Translations under genes and position numbers: made by a program | Assembly: GCA_905183005.1 (NCBI GenBank) | Contig: CAJJDO010000053.1 | Span: 465,363-529,362, forward strand | Source: Paramecium pentaurelia | Taxonomy: Eukaryota; Ciliophora; Oligohymenophorea; Peniculida; Parameciidae | Length of the DNA: 64,000 nucleotides | Direction of reading: 5' to 3' | Shown: positions 36,142 to 48,003 of the stretch, piece after piece | Layout: every line of letters begins with the position of its first letter | Numbering within the stretch: the stretch's first letter is position 1 | Notes under the pieces: model-generated | Told to the model about the DNA's origin: nothing | The model's database searches: none | Seen by the model: only the letters and a program-made list of their open reading frames with translations

Positions 36142-38896
36142 TCATTTTTTATTTTTTAATTTTATACAAAGCTTCTTCTTATTTGATTCTATTTAAAAAA
36201 TATTATCAAAATCCATTTTTTGTTACTTTTATTATATGTGAGAGTGATCTAAATTAGAAAAATTTGAATTTTGATAATTAACAATCTCACATTATTTATC
36301 TGAATTAGTATTATTTAATTACTTATCTTAAGGTATATTAATCATTTAATAATTTTTTAGATTGATGTACTCATTTTAATTTTATTATTCATTTATTTAT
36401 TATTTCATCCTATCAAATGTTTCATCTTTTAACTTTTCAAATTCATATTTATTTTGTAATCCAAAAAATTCAAGCTTTCTTTTTTTGACTTCTTATTCTT
36501 AAATAGGTATTTATTCAATATACTCTTTTTCATTAATTTAATTTTTTCGATTTAAAAAGAAATCCTTAGTTTGCTTTATGATTTCATCATCATTAATCCA
36601 TGGCTAAATAGCTGGTTATAACCATTTTGATAATCCTTATTTAATGTCTTTTTATTCAAATCTTTTATCACATAGATAAACAATTCTAAAAATAAAAAAA
36701 AATATATACCCATAATCATTTATATGTCTAATAACTCTTCCCATAGCCTGATTTGTAGCACGTATAGCTTATTGAATATACCATTCAGAACTTCTTATTC
36801 GTTATTAATGTTTGAATTCTGGATCACTGAATAATTTATCCAAATAATTCATTTTTTGTAAAAGATGATTATCTTATTTAGGTGGATATGGAACACCTAC
36901 TAAGAAGATAGCTCTACATAATTCATCAGAAAAATCTATTCCTTCAGCAACCTTACCTCTATGAACTGCAAACATTATGGCACCTTTTTTAGCTTTTAAT
37001 TTATATGTATCAAAAACATTTTGCATTTCTGAACTTTATTAAGGTTCCCATAAACATGCTTTAATTTCACTCAATCGAGGTATTAATTTATTGTATGTCC
37101 ATTTACTTCTAAATTTATTCATAAGACTATAAGATGAAAATATAACTAAAATTCCATTAGGAATAATCTAACATAAACTTAATAAAGTAACACCAAATCT
37201 GCAAATTTATTCTTCATTATTTCTTTAATTATATTAAAAATCGAAAATTTTATGTTAAAATACTCTAAGATTTTTATTCAGATCAATTATATGTTCATTA
37301 CTTAATTAAACATCAAACGGTAATCTTAATTCACAAACCCATGAGGGCATAGGTGAAAGTGTACCAGATGTTAACATAATTGAATAAATATTTTTATTAA
37401 ATAGCCTGGAAAAAGCTAATGAGGGTTCAAGACACCACATATTGATAGATAATTAATTAGATTAATCAAGAATGAAAGATAATTTATATTAATTAAACTC
37501 GTTTTATAAAGAATCTAATGATAATTTTTATTTTTCTCTTTCATCTTCAACTATAATAAGATCATATACATTTTTCATAAATTTAACCCAGGATTCAAAA
37601 TGATAACCTGGAATTTGAGATAATTCTCCCATAACTTCAATCAAAGTAGAACAATGAATTAAATACTAAGCAAAATTAGTTTTATTAACTCCTTTAGCAT
37701 AATTAGTTTAAGAATTCTCTGACCATAATTAAAAAGTATTATCTTTATCTTAAGTATTCTCAAATATCATAAATTATATTTGTCTAGCATCTAAAATTAA
37801 ATATTTATCTTCCTTATCAGTTATTATAAATTGTTGATTATTTTTAAATGATTCTAAATATTAAGCAAATATTTTAATTGTAATCATGATAGATTTAAAT
37901 TCATTTAAATCTGATGATACTTTAGCTGAATTTAATTTAGTTTTTAATTGATCATAAAATACTGTAACTGATTCAAGTTCATCAATCCATTTCTCAAGAT
38001 CTTTTACAGCTTCAACAATATGATTATGAGTAATAAGAAATGAAGACCCATCTTCAGCAGTAGATTACACATTATGTGCTTCATCAAATATCAAAATTGA
38101 ATTCTCTATTTAGACAACATCTAAAAAGTCTTTTTCTAATAAATAATTGTAAGGTAACAAAATAAGATCTGCAAAATCCAATCGTTATCTCTCAAAATAA
38201 TAAGGACATAATTTATTTTTCTAACCAAATTATTTTGCTTCTTCTAAACTATTTATTAATGTGCTATAACTTTGTGCCATAACAATAAGATGTTCTTTCT
38301 TATAAAACTAACATTAATTTGCCTTGACTGATTTTCTGCAACTTTAATTTAACATAGTCCCTTTTAACATATTAAAATCACCTCTTATACAATATTAATC
38401 TCTAGATCCAAGCATAGAAATATTAGGTTTATAGATAGTCTTCTTCAATTCCATAGCTACTTATTTTAATTGAGCATGAGTTCTTGATGAATATATAATT
38501 TTAATATTCTTAGGCTAATCAGAATTTAATTAATCTTATCTATTCTTCTTTAACCATGCTAATGAAGCACAAAGTAAAGATAAGGTTTTTCCTGTACCTG
38601 TTGGTGATTCCAATCTAATCTATATTAATTGTTATAAAATACAATGCATTCTATTTTTTATTTAATGCTTTTATTACACTTTCCATATAAATTTTTTATA
38701 CTTCATAAGGTTGATGAGGAAAATATACAGGAGTATTATCAAGCATAAGTTATACTTATTTCTTGCAAATATTTGAATCAATTTCAATTTCCTTAATAAT
38801 AATCCTCTTAGAATATTCAGATTCTTCATCTAACAATTATTGATGTTAAATTTATTTGATTGCAAAGTATTATTGAATTCCGAATGGAGTTTTCAT
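36142..38896 (-). CDS. RTEL1-like iron-sulfur DNA helicase (XPD/FANCJ family)
   Basis: Minus-strand superfamily 2 helicase of about 870-890 residues. Motifs in order: Q-like FPHQPYEVQKIYME; Walker A ESPTGTGKT, reached through a 28-nt intron; an Fe-S cluster region with cysteines in YCIRGDF, SCRKSVKANQCQFY and LCPYYF; Walker B FDEAHNV; MLTSGTLSPMPSWVCELRLP; RGKVAEGIDFSDELCRAIFL; and WYIQQAIRATNQAMGRVIRH. The last motif matches RTEL1 ([20 protein letters not shown]) better than FANCJ, and PYPPKQD also fits. RTEL1 unwinds D-loops and telomeric structures. I prefer the ATG complementary to 38894-38896. The frame stays open to an ATG at 39070, only 10 bp from the divergent gene, so that start is less likely. 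A 24-nt intron lies near 36684-36707. Confidence 0.88.
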
Positions 38897-39080
38897 TAGT
38901 TTTGCAATTTTTGATATCAAATTTGGTTCCAAAAATAATTTATTATTGAAATAACAATTAGAAATTTAAATTATGAATTAAACTACCCCAAAATCCTCAG
39001 GAATCAATTATGCAAGTAAGTGTTTTATATATTAAGAGTTAAGAAAATAAAAATCAAAGGATACTACCATTCCAAAATCA

Positions 39081-39760
39081 ATGAGCAATAATCTAAAGTT
39101 TGATATTTAATAGAATCATTAATATGGTATTCTCAAACATAGGAGCACATCACAACACAATATACATGAACATGTTTAATCATAATAACAAATACAATTA
39201 TTTGAATAATATTTCAATCAATCAAAACATTTACTACCATTCATAGAATTTGTTACTAAATAAATATAATATCATACTTAACCGATTCAAGTATATTTTT
39301 CTTTATTAACATAGATAAATGCTAACATTTTCAAAAATGGTCAAAGAAGATGGGATGATGAAAAACGAAGAATTCTAAATGAATTAAATTAATGCAAAGA
39401 AGATAATTGTTTATTACAAAGTGAAATTCATGAATTGAAAAGATAAAAGAATACTCTTTCAAAACAATGTGAAAATCTATAAGTAATCATTGTTTAAGAG
39501 AGATTGGGCAAATAATAAAAACATCATCATCATTTTTACAAATTTCAAGAATTGACTAAGAATATTCATGTTCCCACATAAGAAACTATCTCATCATTAA
39601 CTGACGAAAGGGTAACCTTATATTAATATTCGAGTTCGAAAGCAATGAAACATCTTTGGATTCTTCCTTATCAAATGATGATCATCATCATCCTAATTAA
39701 CTGTTTGAATTATTGAAGACTGGAAAACACAGATACTAGTTTTCTAAGAAACTTAATTGA
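39081..39760 (+). CDS. Short coiled-coil protein, unknown
   Basis: 210 residues after introns 39291-39314 (24 nt) and 39612-39634 (23 nt); the frame closes exactly. It starts MSNNLKFDIQQNHQYGILKH. It has a Gln/His-rich N-terminus, a coiled coil in the middle (RWDDEKRRILNELNQCKED to SKQCENLQVIIVQERL) and a His-rich segment (KHHHHFYKF). The end is Ser/Asp/His-rich and closes LLKTGKHRYQFSKKLN. No known domain. It sits divergently to the RTEL1-like gene, sharing a promoter interval of at most 184 bp, and only 26 bp before the next gene. Without the first intron the coiled-coil exon has no ATG, which supports the model. Confidence 0.6.
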
Positions 39761-39786
39761 TTATTAATATACATAATCTATATTAA

Positions 39787-42677
39787 ATGTCTAATTTGAA
39801 ATTATTTTAGCTTACTGCCTATCAGAATGCCATCATAGTATCAAATATACCTATTATTAGATTAAATCAGATTTACCCTATTTAACCACCTAGCTAAAAT
39901 TTCACAGAGTTTCATCGATTATAGAAGAATCTCCTAAACATTAAGAGTAAGAAGGTAAAATCAAAGGAGATAAAAGATGCTCATATATTTTGGGAGTCTT
40001 TAAGACATATAATAAGTCATTCATAGTACTTGTTGAAGAATGTACAAAAGTAGCTACAATCCAGGAATAAATTATTTATCACATTGATTAAGTATCATAT
40101 GTTGCTATTGAAGTAAAAAACACATTTAATTAGAGGACAATAATCCTAATAACAATAAAGATATTTTAGAAAGCTTAAGCAATTAAAAGAAACTGTTGTA
40201 ATAAGGATTCTATTTCTCACTCTTTGGTGATATAACCCTTGCTAGACATTTTTAAAAGTATGAAAATAGTTTTGTTTGGAATAATAAGCTACTTAGTTCT
40301 CTTAGAGAAAATAAAATCTCCTCTAGTTGGCAATTACCTATGATATAAGGATATGTTGAATAAATTGATTCATATATTGATAAAAAACCAATTACCGTGG
40401 TCTTAATTTCCAGAAGAAGTAGATTTATGGGAGGTACTCGTTACTATTCAAGAGGAGTCAATGATGATGGACATGTAGCTAATTTTGTTGAAACAGAATA
40501 ATTACTTATTTAAGGTTAAATCTTAATAAGTTTTGTTGTTATAAGAGGGTCAGTGCCATTATTTTGGAATTAAGATAGTGTGTCTAATATAAAATTAACT
40601 AGATCAAAAGAATTAACATAAGCTGCATTTGTTAAACATTTTAATCTGTTAAGAAGATATGGTAAGATATTTTGCATAAATTTAATGTAAAATAGTAGAT
40701 AAATAGAGTAATTATTAACAGATAATTTTTATTATCAATTTTAGATGGCTTAATTAGATCATGTTAATTATTAATAACTTGATTTTCATTCATTAGTAAA
40801 AAATGGTAAATCTACTGGTGTCAATTCCTATATTTATTAATATGAATAAACTTTGGATAAATATTAATGTTATATTGAAAAAGATAAATAAATGATAACA
40901 AAATAAAATGGAGTTTTTAGAATAAATTGTTTGGATTGTTTAGATAGAACTAATTTATTTATGAGTAAACTCTGTCTTTATAGTTTGGATAGATCTTTAA
41001 AAATATTAAATCTTTAATTATCAAGTAATCCAGATATTCTTAATTATTTTGATGAAAATAATAAAAAATTATTACATGATCTAATTATTAAATATAAGAT
41101 AATGTGGGCTAATAATGGAGATATGTTGAGTTTCATATACTCAGGATCAGGTAGTACTGTATCAGAGATGGCAAGAGAAGGAAAGAGAGGATTTATGGGA
41201 ATGCTTAAAGATGGATATAATAATATTGAGAGATTTTATAATCGTTAATTTGAGGATGATACAAAATAAAATACTATTAATTAATTACTATATGGTTTAA
41301 CATCCTAAACTCATTTTGATACTTGGATTACATAACAAGAAAAGCACTTTTGTACATAAAGTGAGATTTCTATATTTTTAACAACATGGAATGTTGGTGG
41401 CAATAATCCTGTTACAACAAACTTTTCTTAAAATATATTAAATTTTTAAGAACAATCTAATCCTGATATTATTATATTTGGTTTATAAGAGATTGTTGAT
41501 TTGAATCCATAAAATATAGTCATTATGAGCAATGAAAAAACACTTTAGTTATGGGATTAATTATTTCAATCTAATTTATCTAAAATTGAACCATATACAA
41601 AAATTGGAGAATCTGATTTGGTTGGTTTATATATGGCTATATATGTGAAAACATCCTAAATCTCTAGAATAACATAAATTGATACAGATGTGGTTAAAAC
41701 AGGTTTAGGTGGGACCTTGGGGAATAAGGGAGGTGTTTCAGTGAAATTTAAATTTGATGATTCTCAAGTAAAATATTATCTATATCATTAATTTAGTTAG
41801 GATTTACTTGTTGTCATCTTACTTCTGGTAATAAATAATGCCAATAAAGATTATAAGACATTGATGAGATTCATCAAAGAGCATTTTAAAATTCTAAATC
41901 TAAAATAAGTTTAAGCAATCTCGATTATTCATTTTTTTTTGGTGACATGAATTTTAGAATAGATTTGCCATATTAAGAAGTTATTGAATAAATTAAGCAT
42001 TATTAATAGTTAATTGCATAAGATTAGAATTGTCCAAATGCAAAAGCTAAGTTAGCATATTTACTCAATTAAGATTAACTTGGAAAGAATAAAAATAGAA
42101 ATTAATATCTACAAAACTATTAAGAGGGTAGCATATTCTTTTTGCCAACATATAAATATGATAAAAATTGTCAAATTTATGATACTTCTAAAAAACAAAG
42201 AACTCCATCTTGGTGTGATCGTATTTTAGTTAGTTGTAAGGAGGAATTAATTTGTTAATAACGTTTTTATAAAAGAAGTGAATGCTTAGATAGTGATCAC
42301 AGGCCTGTCTCAAGTTATTATGTTATAGAAATCAAAAAAATTGATAAAGAAAAACTTGATTTAGTAAAAGCATAATATTGTTTGTCAAAAATGTAGAATT
42401 TTAAAAATCATTAACCTCATTAGGATGTTCCAAAATAACATTCTGCTATTGTATAATTTTAAAGATAGCAATAACCTTAATAATCAGATGATTATTAAGA
42501 CTTCTTTAAGGATACTTAAAACTTTTAATCCTAAGGTTAAAATTAAAAAGCATAATCGAATTTAATTAATCCTTTATAATAGTAATAATAATAATAATAA
42601 TAATAAATGTAATTATAATAACAATAGTAATAATAATAATAATAGTAATAATAATAACAATAGTAATAATAATAATA

Positions 42678-42748
<71 letters not shown>

Positions 42749-42987
42749 CGTAATAATAAAGATTGCCTGTTTAATATATGTAATAAAATATATAATAAAT
42801 TTAATAACCCTTAACTTCACCTTTAGATTTAATCAATATGGATGATAAATAATAATAGTATTATTAATAACCTCAAGTGTTACAATAATATGCTATGTAA
42901 TAGATGTAATAGCAATAAAGACTAGATCATTCTACATAATAACAATAAAAAGCAAATTAATATCCACAACAACCTGATTTATTATGA
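39787..42987 (+). CDS. Synaptojanin-like phosphoinositide phosphatase (Sac1 + 5-phosphatase)
   Basis: Roughly 1,030-1,050 residues with several short introns, mostly in the first 500 bases and near 40670-40740 and 41750-41940. The N-terminal Sac domain shows VLVEECTKVATI, GFYFSLFGDITLARHFQKY and the catalytic CX5R motif in FRINCLDCLDRTN (about 40920-40960). The second catalytic domain is an inositol polyphosphate 5-phosphatase, with FLTTWNVGGNNP, IIIFGLQEIVDLNPQNI, GLGGTLGNKGGVSVKF, FGDMNFRIDLPY, RTPSWCDRIL and SDHRPVSSYY. Such enzymes strip phosphates from PI(4,5)P2 during endocytosis and membrane recycling. The C-terminal ~200 residues are Gln-rich, including the TAA-coded tract at 42577-42759. 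It ends PQQPDLL and TGA, 33 bp from the convergent neighbour's stop. Confidence 0.9.
42577..42759 (+). repeat. TAA/TAG trinucleotide repeat coding poly-glutamine
   Basis: Sixty-one codons, nearly all TAA with some TAG and CAA, in frame with the Sac/5-phosphatase gene. They encode an almost pure glutamine run with single Met, Leu and Ser interruptions. In the standard code this would be a wall of stops. The longest uninterrupted TAA run lies in 42685-42747. The opposite strand gives an artefactual poly-Ile frame. Simple repeats of this sort are prone to length change. Confidence 0.95.
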
Positions 42988-43019
42988 AAAAATATATTAG
43001 TATGAACATGTAAATTATA

Positions 43020-44805
43020 TCAATCTTCGTAATTTGGTATTTGAATAGGCGATTAAGATTAAATTTATTCGATATTTATCTTTTCAATTTCTTTAAGAAT
43101 TTCATCTACGTTTTTGACTTTATTATTTTTTGGATAAGTTTATGAATTATAAAAATCAATAATTTACTTTTTCTTTTCTAATTTCAGTTAATTCAAATCT
43201 AACATTAATTTACTAAATAACGAAGTTAAATGAGATATTAAACCATTTCCTTTAATATTTGACAAAGATTTTTCATCAAAAGCTTATGATTTTTTTAAGG
43301 ACATTTAAGCTAATTATGTAATTTCTTCTAATGGCTTAATTTCTCGAACCAAAAAGAAAACCACTAAAATAATGTAAATAAGTGGGGCTGCAATACAAGC
43401 TGCTAAATATCTTTCATTAAATTCCTTATCATATGTATAAAATTCTTCCTCTTAGTCTTACAATTATTTTTCTAATAATGTATATGGATATACACTAATA
43501 TGATAATAAAGATTACATAATAATTATAAAGTTTAATCTAATAATGGATATAGAATGGATAGTATTATTTATAATTCCTTTATAGATTTTATATGGATTT
43601 TAGGAATTTCCATCTTATTCTAAATTGAAATCATGAACTTTAAACTAGCCAAAATTGTCAATTAATTATTTTATGATGTTTATTGTAAAATTAGATGTCT
43701 CTACACTTTAATAAACAATGCTTCCATCATTGTTTGATATAATAATTGTATAATTTAGCAAATCACTTGTGGCAAATAACATAAATAAATCCTTAAAGTT
43801 TTATGGTAATCTTTCAATAAATACATTCCCAATAGTTTCATTAATAGAATTCTTTATTGGATATATGGATCTTTGGACATAGTTTTATAAAACATCATCA
43901 AAAACAAATTCTGAAGTTTCTTTATGTAAAAGATCAATATTTTTCCTATAATTTCTAAATTATTGAATATCTGTGACATTAATTCCAGGATATTGTACCA
44001 TCAAACCATTTTAAAAAATCCAGAAAAATGAACAAGTTAACGTTACATAATTATATTTCATTAAGTAATTAGTACTTAGATAATATTAAAGATCATTGAT
44101 AGATAAAATTGTTTAATTCAAAAACATATAAGTTGAATAGCTCTAAGTTGCATAATCAATAATTGAAGCATATTGATAAAATTTAGCATATTCATCCAAA
44201 TTTTACTCCATAGAAATTAGTTGATCTTCATCCCATTAAATTACTCTTTATTAAAAAACTTCATTCATGACTTAAGCAAATTAAATTTCATTCATTAATG
44301 TAACTTAACATAATGTAATGAATTATTCAGAAACTTATTGAATTTGTTCTTATTACAATTTAGCAAAATTATTCTTGGACCAATCTTAAATAATATTTTT
44401 AAATATATCTTAGCCAAGAAATCTAATACCAAAAAATACTCCAAGTGAGACTGTTGCTATAATTAATTATGTAATAATGACTTGCATTTTAAAAGTCCAT
44501 TTACTTGAGATTGGAATAAAAAACACATAACCTATTTTTTAGCTGGTTAAAAAATTTCCAAAACCAATATATCCCTTAAGTTTCTCTAAGCATGTTTCTT
44601 TGATTTCCTTCTTCTTATGTTCATCTTTTAATAAAGGCTACTGTTCTTAAAATGAAGGATTCTCAGGTTCAATTTTATCATTTTCATTCTCCTCATCCAA
44701 TTAATTCTCAGATTCATTCGCTTCAGAAGAGGAATCGCTTTGGAATAATTCTTATTCATTTCTTTCTGATAACATAGCTTCATCTTAATTATTTGAAGAT
44801 AACAT
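43020..44805 (-). CDS. Two-span membrane protein with extracellular sensor-like domain
   Basis: Minus-strand gene, about 570-590 residues. The N-terminus is cytosolic and acidic (LFQSDSSSEANESENQLDEE). A first membrane helix spans VIITQLIIATVSLGVFFGI. About 320 extracellular residues follow, including WIFQNGLMVQYPGINVTDIQ, VFDDVLQNYVQRSIYPIKNS and DLLNYTIIISNNDGSIVYQS. A second helix spans AACIAAPLIYIILVVFFLV, then a short tail (NNKVKNVDEILKEIEKINIE). Two helices flanking an extracytoplasmic domain with a 'YPG...' core is the layout of Cache-type ligand sensors. I suggest this by architecture only, since I see no cyclase or kinase domain after it. Convergent with the Sac/5-phosphatase gene. 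Confidence 0.65.
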
Positions 44806-45426
44806 TTAATTAAATATATTCACATTAATTTGATAAATTATTATGTTATTCAATAATTCATTTATTCTTAATCATTAATATTTATTTCATTTAAGTTTTT
44901 ATTCCTTACTAAATTGATAGTCATTTGGATTTTTAGTATCCAAATGAATTAAAAATATTAATTGATTAAAAAATTAATTGCTTATCTAATGTTATTGGAA
45001 TAATCTTTAAAAAATAAAACAATAATAGAATGAGAACATATTTATAATTCACATAATCTTCAATAATTTTTATACAATCATGCATAAGACATCATAATTT
45101 GTTTTATAGTTATAAAATTGTTGATGATTATTATAAAATATTATTTTGATTTCTATTTAAATTTATGAATACCCTCTTAGTTTTTATAAAGAATCTTTAT
45201 TACAATATTTTTCAATCTTTATCATTCAACAATTAAACTAGATTTTATTATATTTATAATTTAATAGGTGATCAATATGATTATTTATTTTATTCTTCAA
45301 TAAAATCCTTTTTCAATTTGTTAATGGATTATTAAAGATAAATTCAGTATTTGGAATTGTTTATGATGATATTTATAATCTATTTCTTAGTAATTAATTT
45401 AATATATTTAACAATATAAAATCTGG
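44806..45426. promoter_or_regulatory. Divergent upstream region
   Basis: About 620 bases between the start codons of the two-span membrane protein and the potassium channel. It is AT-rich with short hydrophobic-looking frames, none convincing. It presumably contains both promoters and 5' leaders. Confidence 0.4.
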
Positions 45427-48003
45427 ATGACTTAGGTTACCTAAGACCCACGTTAATAATATTTGGGTATCACTACAATTGATTATTTTAAGACAAAGCT
45501 TAAGATATAAGTTAAGAGCAAATCTAATAATAGAGACAACTAATCACAATTATAAGTGTTAATGATAAAGATGCCAGAGATATAATTTACTACTTATAGG
45601 ATCGATAGAGTATTGATTTATCAAAAGTTTCTAATTGGAAAAAATTAAAAAACTTTTTATGGGGTTTACCTAAAGTCTCTAACCCGAATTCATCTTTTCG
45701 AATATTTTGGGAATTGATAAGTATGATATTCATATTCATACAAATGATTCAAATACCTTTAGTTTTAACATATTCAGTAGAACTAAGTGAAGGATTTTTA
45801 GCTTTTAATTAATTTATGGATGTATTCTTTTATATTGATATGATATTGAATTTTAAATTAGCATATTATCATAGGTATCTTAATTTTGATTCTATAACTA
45901 TGTTAGAGGGGAAATCATTTTTGATAGAAAACTAATTGCAATCAATTATTTGAAATTATGGTTTTGGTTAGATTTCTTAGCCGTCCTGCCATACGATTAA
46001 ATGTTTAGTGTAGAAGATTCTCAAACTTAATTATTTAAAATAGTAAGATTGTTCAAATTTATTAAAATAATAAGACTATTAAGAGTTTTAAAAATCAGTA
46101 AAATATTGTAAAAACTAGAAGGTAATTTTTATAATAATTATCATTTTAGAATCATTTACATTAGCATAGACCTTTTAAGCAATGATTTAATTTTTAAAGA
46201 TTGCATGTATGATTTTGAGCATAGCCCATTGGATAGCTTGTATTTGGAATATCATAGAATACACTGATGAGTAAGTTAGTATTACATGGATGTAAAAATA
46301 TGGAATAGCAGATGCAGATTGGGGAATCAAATATATTTCAGCATTCTATTTTAGTGTAACAACAATGATTACAGTTGGATATGGAGATATCAATGCAAAT
46401 ACTCAAACAGAAATGATATTTGCAGTATTTGCAATGGTTTTGGCTTCAGCTATATTTGGTTACAGTATGTCCAGTTTCATGTAAATTATCGAAGGAGAAG
46501 ATGAGAAGATTTAAGAATAAAGAATTTAGAATTCTAAGATTGTGAGGTTTCATTTTATATAATCCAAATAGATATATCAGATAAAAAAGTATACCGAAAG
46601 AATTGTAGAGTAGAGTTAAAAACTATTTGGAATGGCTAGCTGGTTCTGCATAAATTGCAAGAAATTATGAGTAATATGTATTAAAGAGTTTATCTGCAAA
46701 TCTTAAAACTGAAATTGTTTGTTTATTGAATGGGAGAATATTACATAAAGTTTAATTATTTAGTAAAGAATTTACTCCATAATTAATTAATAAACTTGTT
46801 TATGTTTTAAATGAATAAATCTTGGGACCAGAAGAATATGTTTTTAAAGAGAATTCTTTGGATAATGATAAAGTATATTTTATTCAAAATGGATAAATTA
46901 ATATTTGTCTAACATAAAGGGAAACCCTAGTTAAAACATTATAAAAAGGAGAATATTTTGGTGAGATTGGTTTCTTTGGTAGAAAACCAAGAAATGCTTC
47001 TGCAAAAACTGTAGATTTTGTAAATGTTATGAGTTTAAAAAGATCAGATTTATGGGAAGCTGCTAAACCTCTTGAAAGTGATTTGTTAAAATTATACTTT
47101 ATGAAAGATTGTTTAGAAGTTGAGAATAATTTTAAACCTTTAAAACTGAGATGTTACATATGTGATAGACCTCATCATATTGCAAGAAATTGCACTGTAT
47201 TTCATTATAGAGCTAGTAGAAAAAACATAATATTTGAATATTTCAGCCATTAAAATAGCAGAATGAGATTATTTTAAAGAAGGTCTAAACGCTAAAAAAT
47301 AAACATTAATCTTATTTAAGAATAAATTCAAAAATATTAAATTAACCAAAATCGAAATGAAAAGTAATAAAAAAATATTACTAATAATTACATAGTTGAA
47401 GATGTTAAAATTGCTTGTGATATTGATCATTTGAAAGAATACTCTGATTTTTATAATGAATTCAATATTACTAATGTTGCATAAAATATTAACTTTTATG
47501 CTAATTTTATTCTTCTATAAATGGAAGAAGAAAAAAAAAAAATAAAAGCATAATTCAGATAAAACTAAAAAAGATTAAAAAACCAAACTTTAGCTCCAAG
47601 ATAATCAAAAATTACTTTAGGAAATCTTGAAAATCTCATTAACATATAAGATAACTACCTATCTTTGTCATCTAAAAGCTCATTTAATTGCATTGAAAGA
47701 TCAAAAAGTAAATCAAAAAGGCTCCTCGATTTGTAATCTCAAAAGCAGTAATTAATTAATTTATTTTTTAGTATGACCAGAAGATCTTTTACTAATAGTA
47801 TTCCAAAATATTTTGAACAATTCTATAAATAACCGTCATTTATCGAAAAGTGTAATTTAACAAAAAATAAACGAATCTCATCTCTAACTAGGTTTGATTC
47901 ACTTTAAAAGGCTGAACTAAGTATTTTTAGAAAAGAAACTTTTATGAAAAAGTTGATTCCTGAACTTCTGCTTAATTTCAATTTAAAGCAGCCATAATTT
48001 TGA
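45427..48003 (+). CDS. EAG/CNG-type potassium channel with C-terminal zinc knuckle
   Basis: 821 residues after introns 45467-45492 (26 nt), 45875-45906 (32 nt), 46122-46149 (28 nt) and 46589-46613 (25 nt); the frame closes exactly. Six membrane segments include a voltage-sensor S4 (RLFKFIKIIRLLRVLKISKI) and a pore with MITVGYGDIN, the K+ selectivity filter. A C-linker follows (KVKNYLEWLAGSAQIARNYE), then a cyclic-nucleotide-binding domain with GEYFGEIGFFGRKPRNASAK. Immediately after lies RCYICDRPHHIARNCTVF, a C-x2-C-x4-H-x4-C zinc knuckle. The tail is basic, Gln/Ser-rich and ~230 residues long. Such channels set membrane potential and shape ciliary action potentials in ciliates. Whether cyclic nucleotides gate it is unknown. 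Confidence 0.92.

Noticed and set aside
42566..42820. Minus-strand frame of almost pure isoleucine
   Set aside because: It is the antisense of the in-frame TAA/TAG glutamine repeat in the Sac/5-phosphatase gene and has no independent support.
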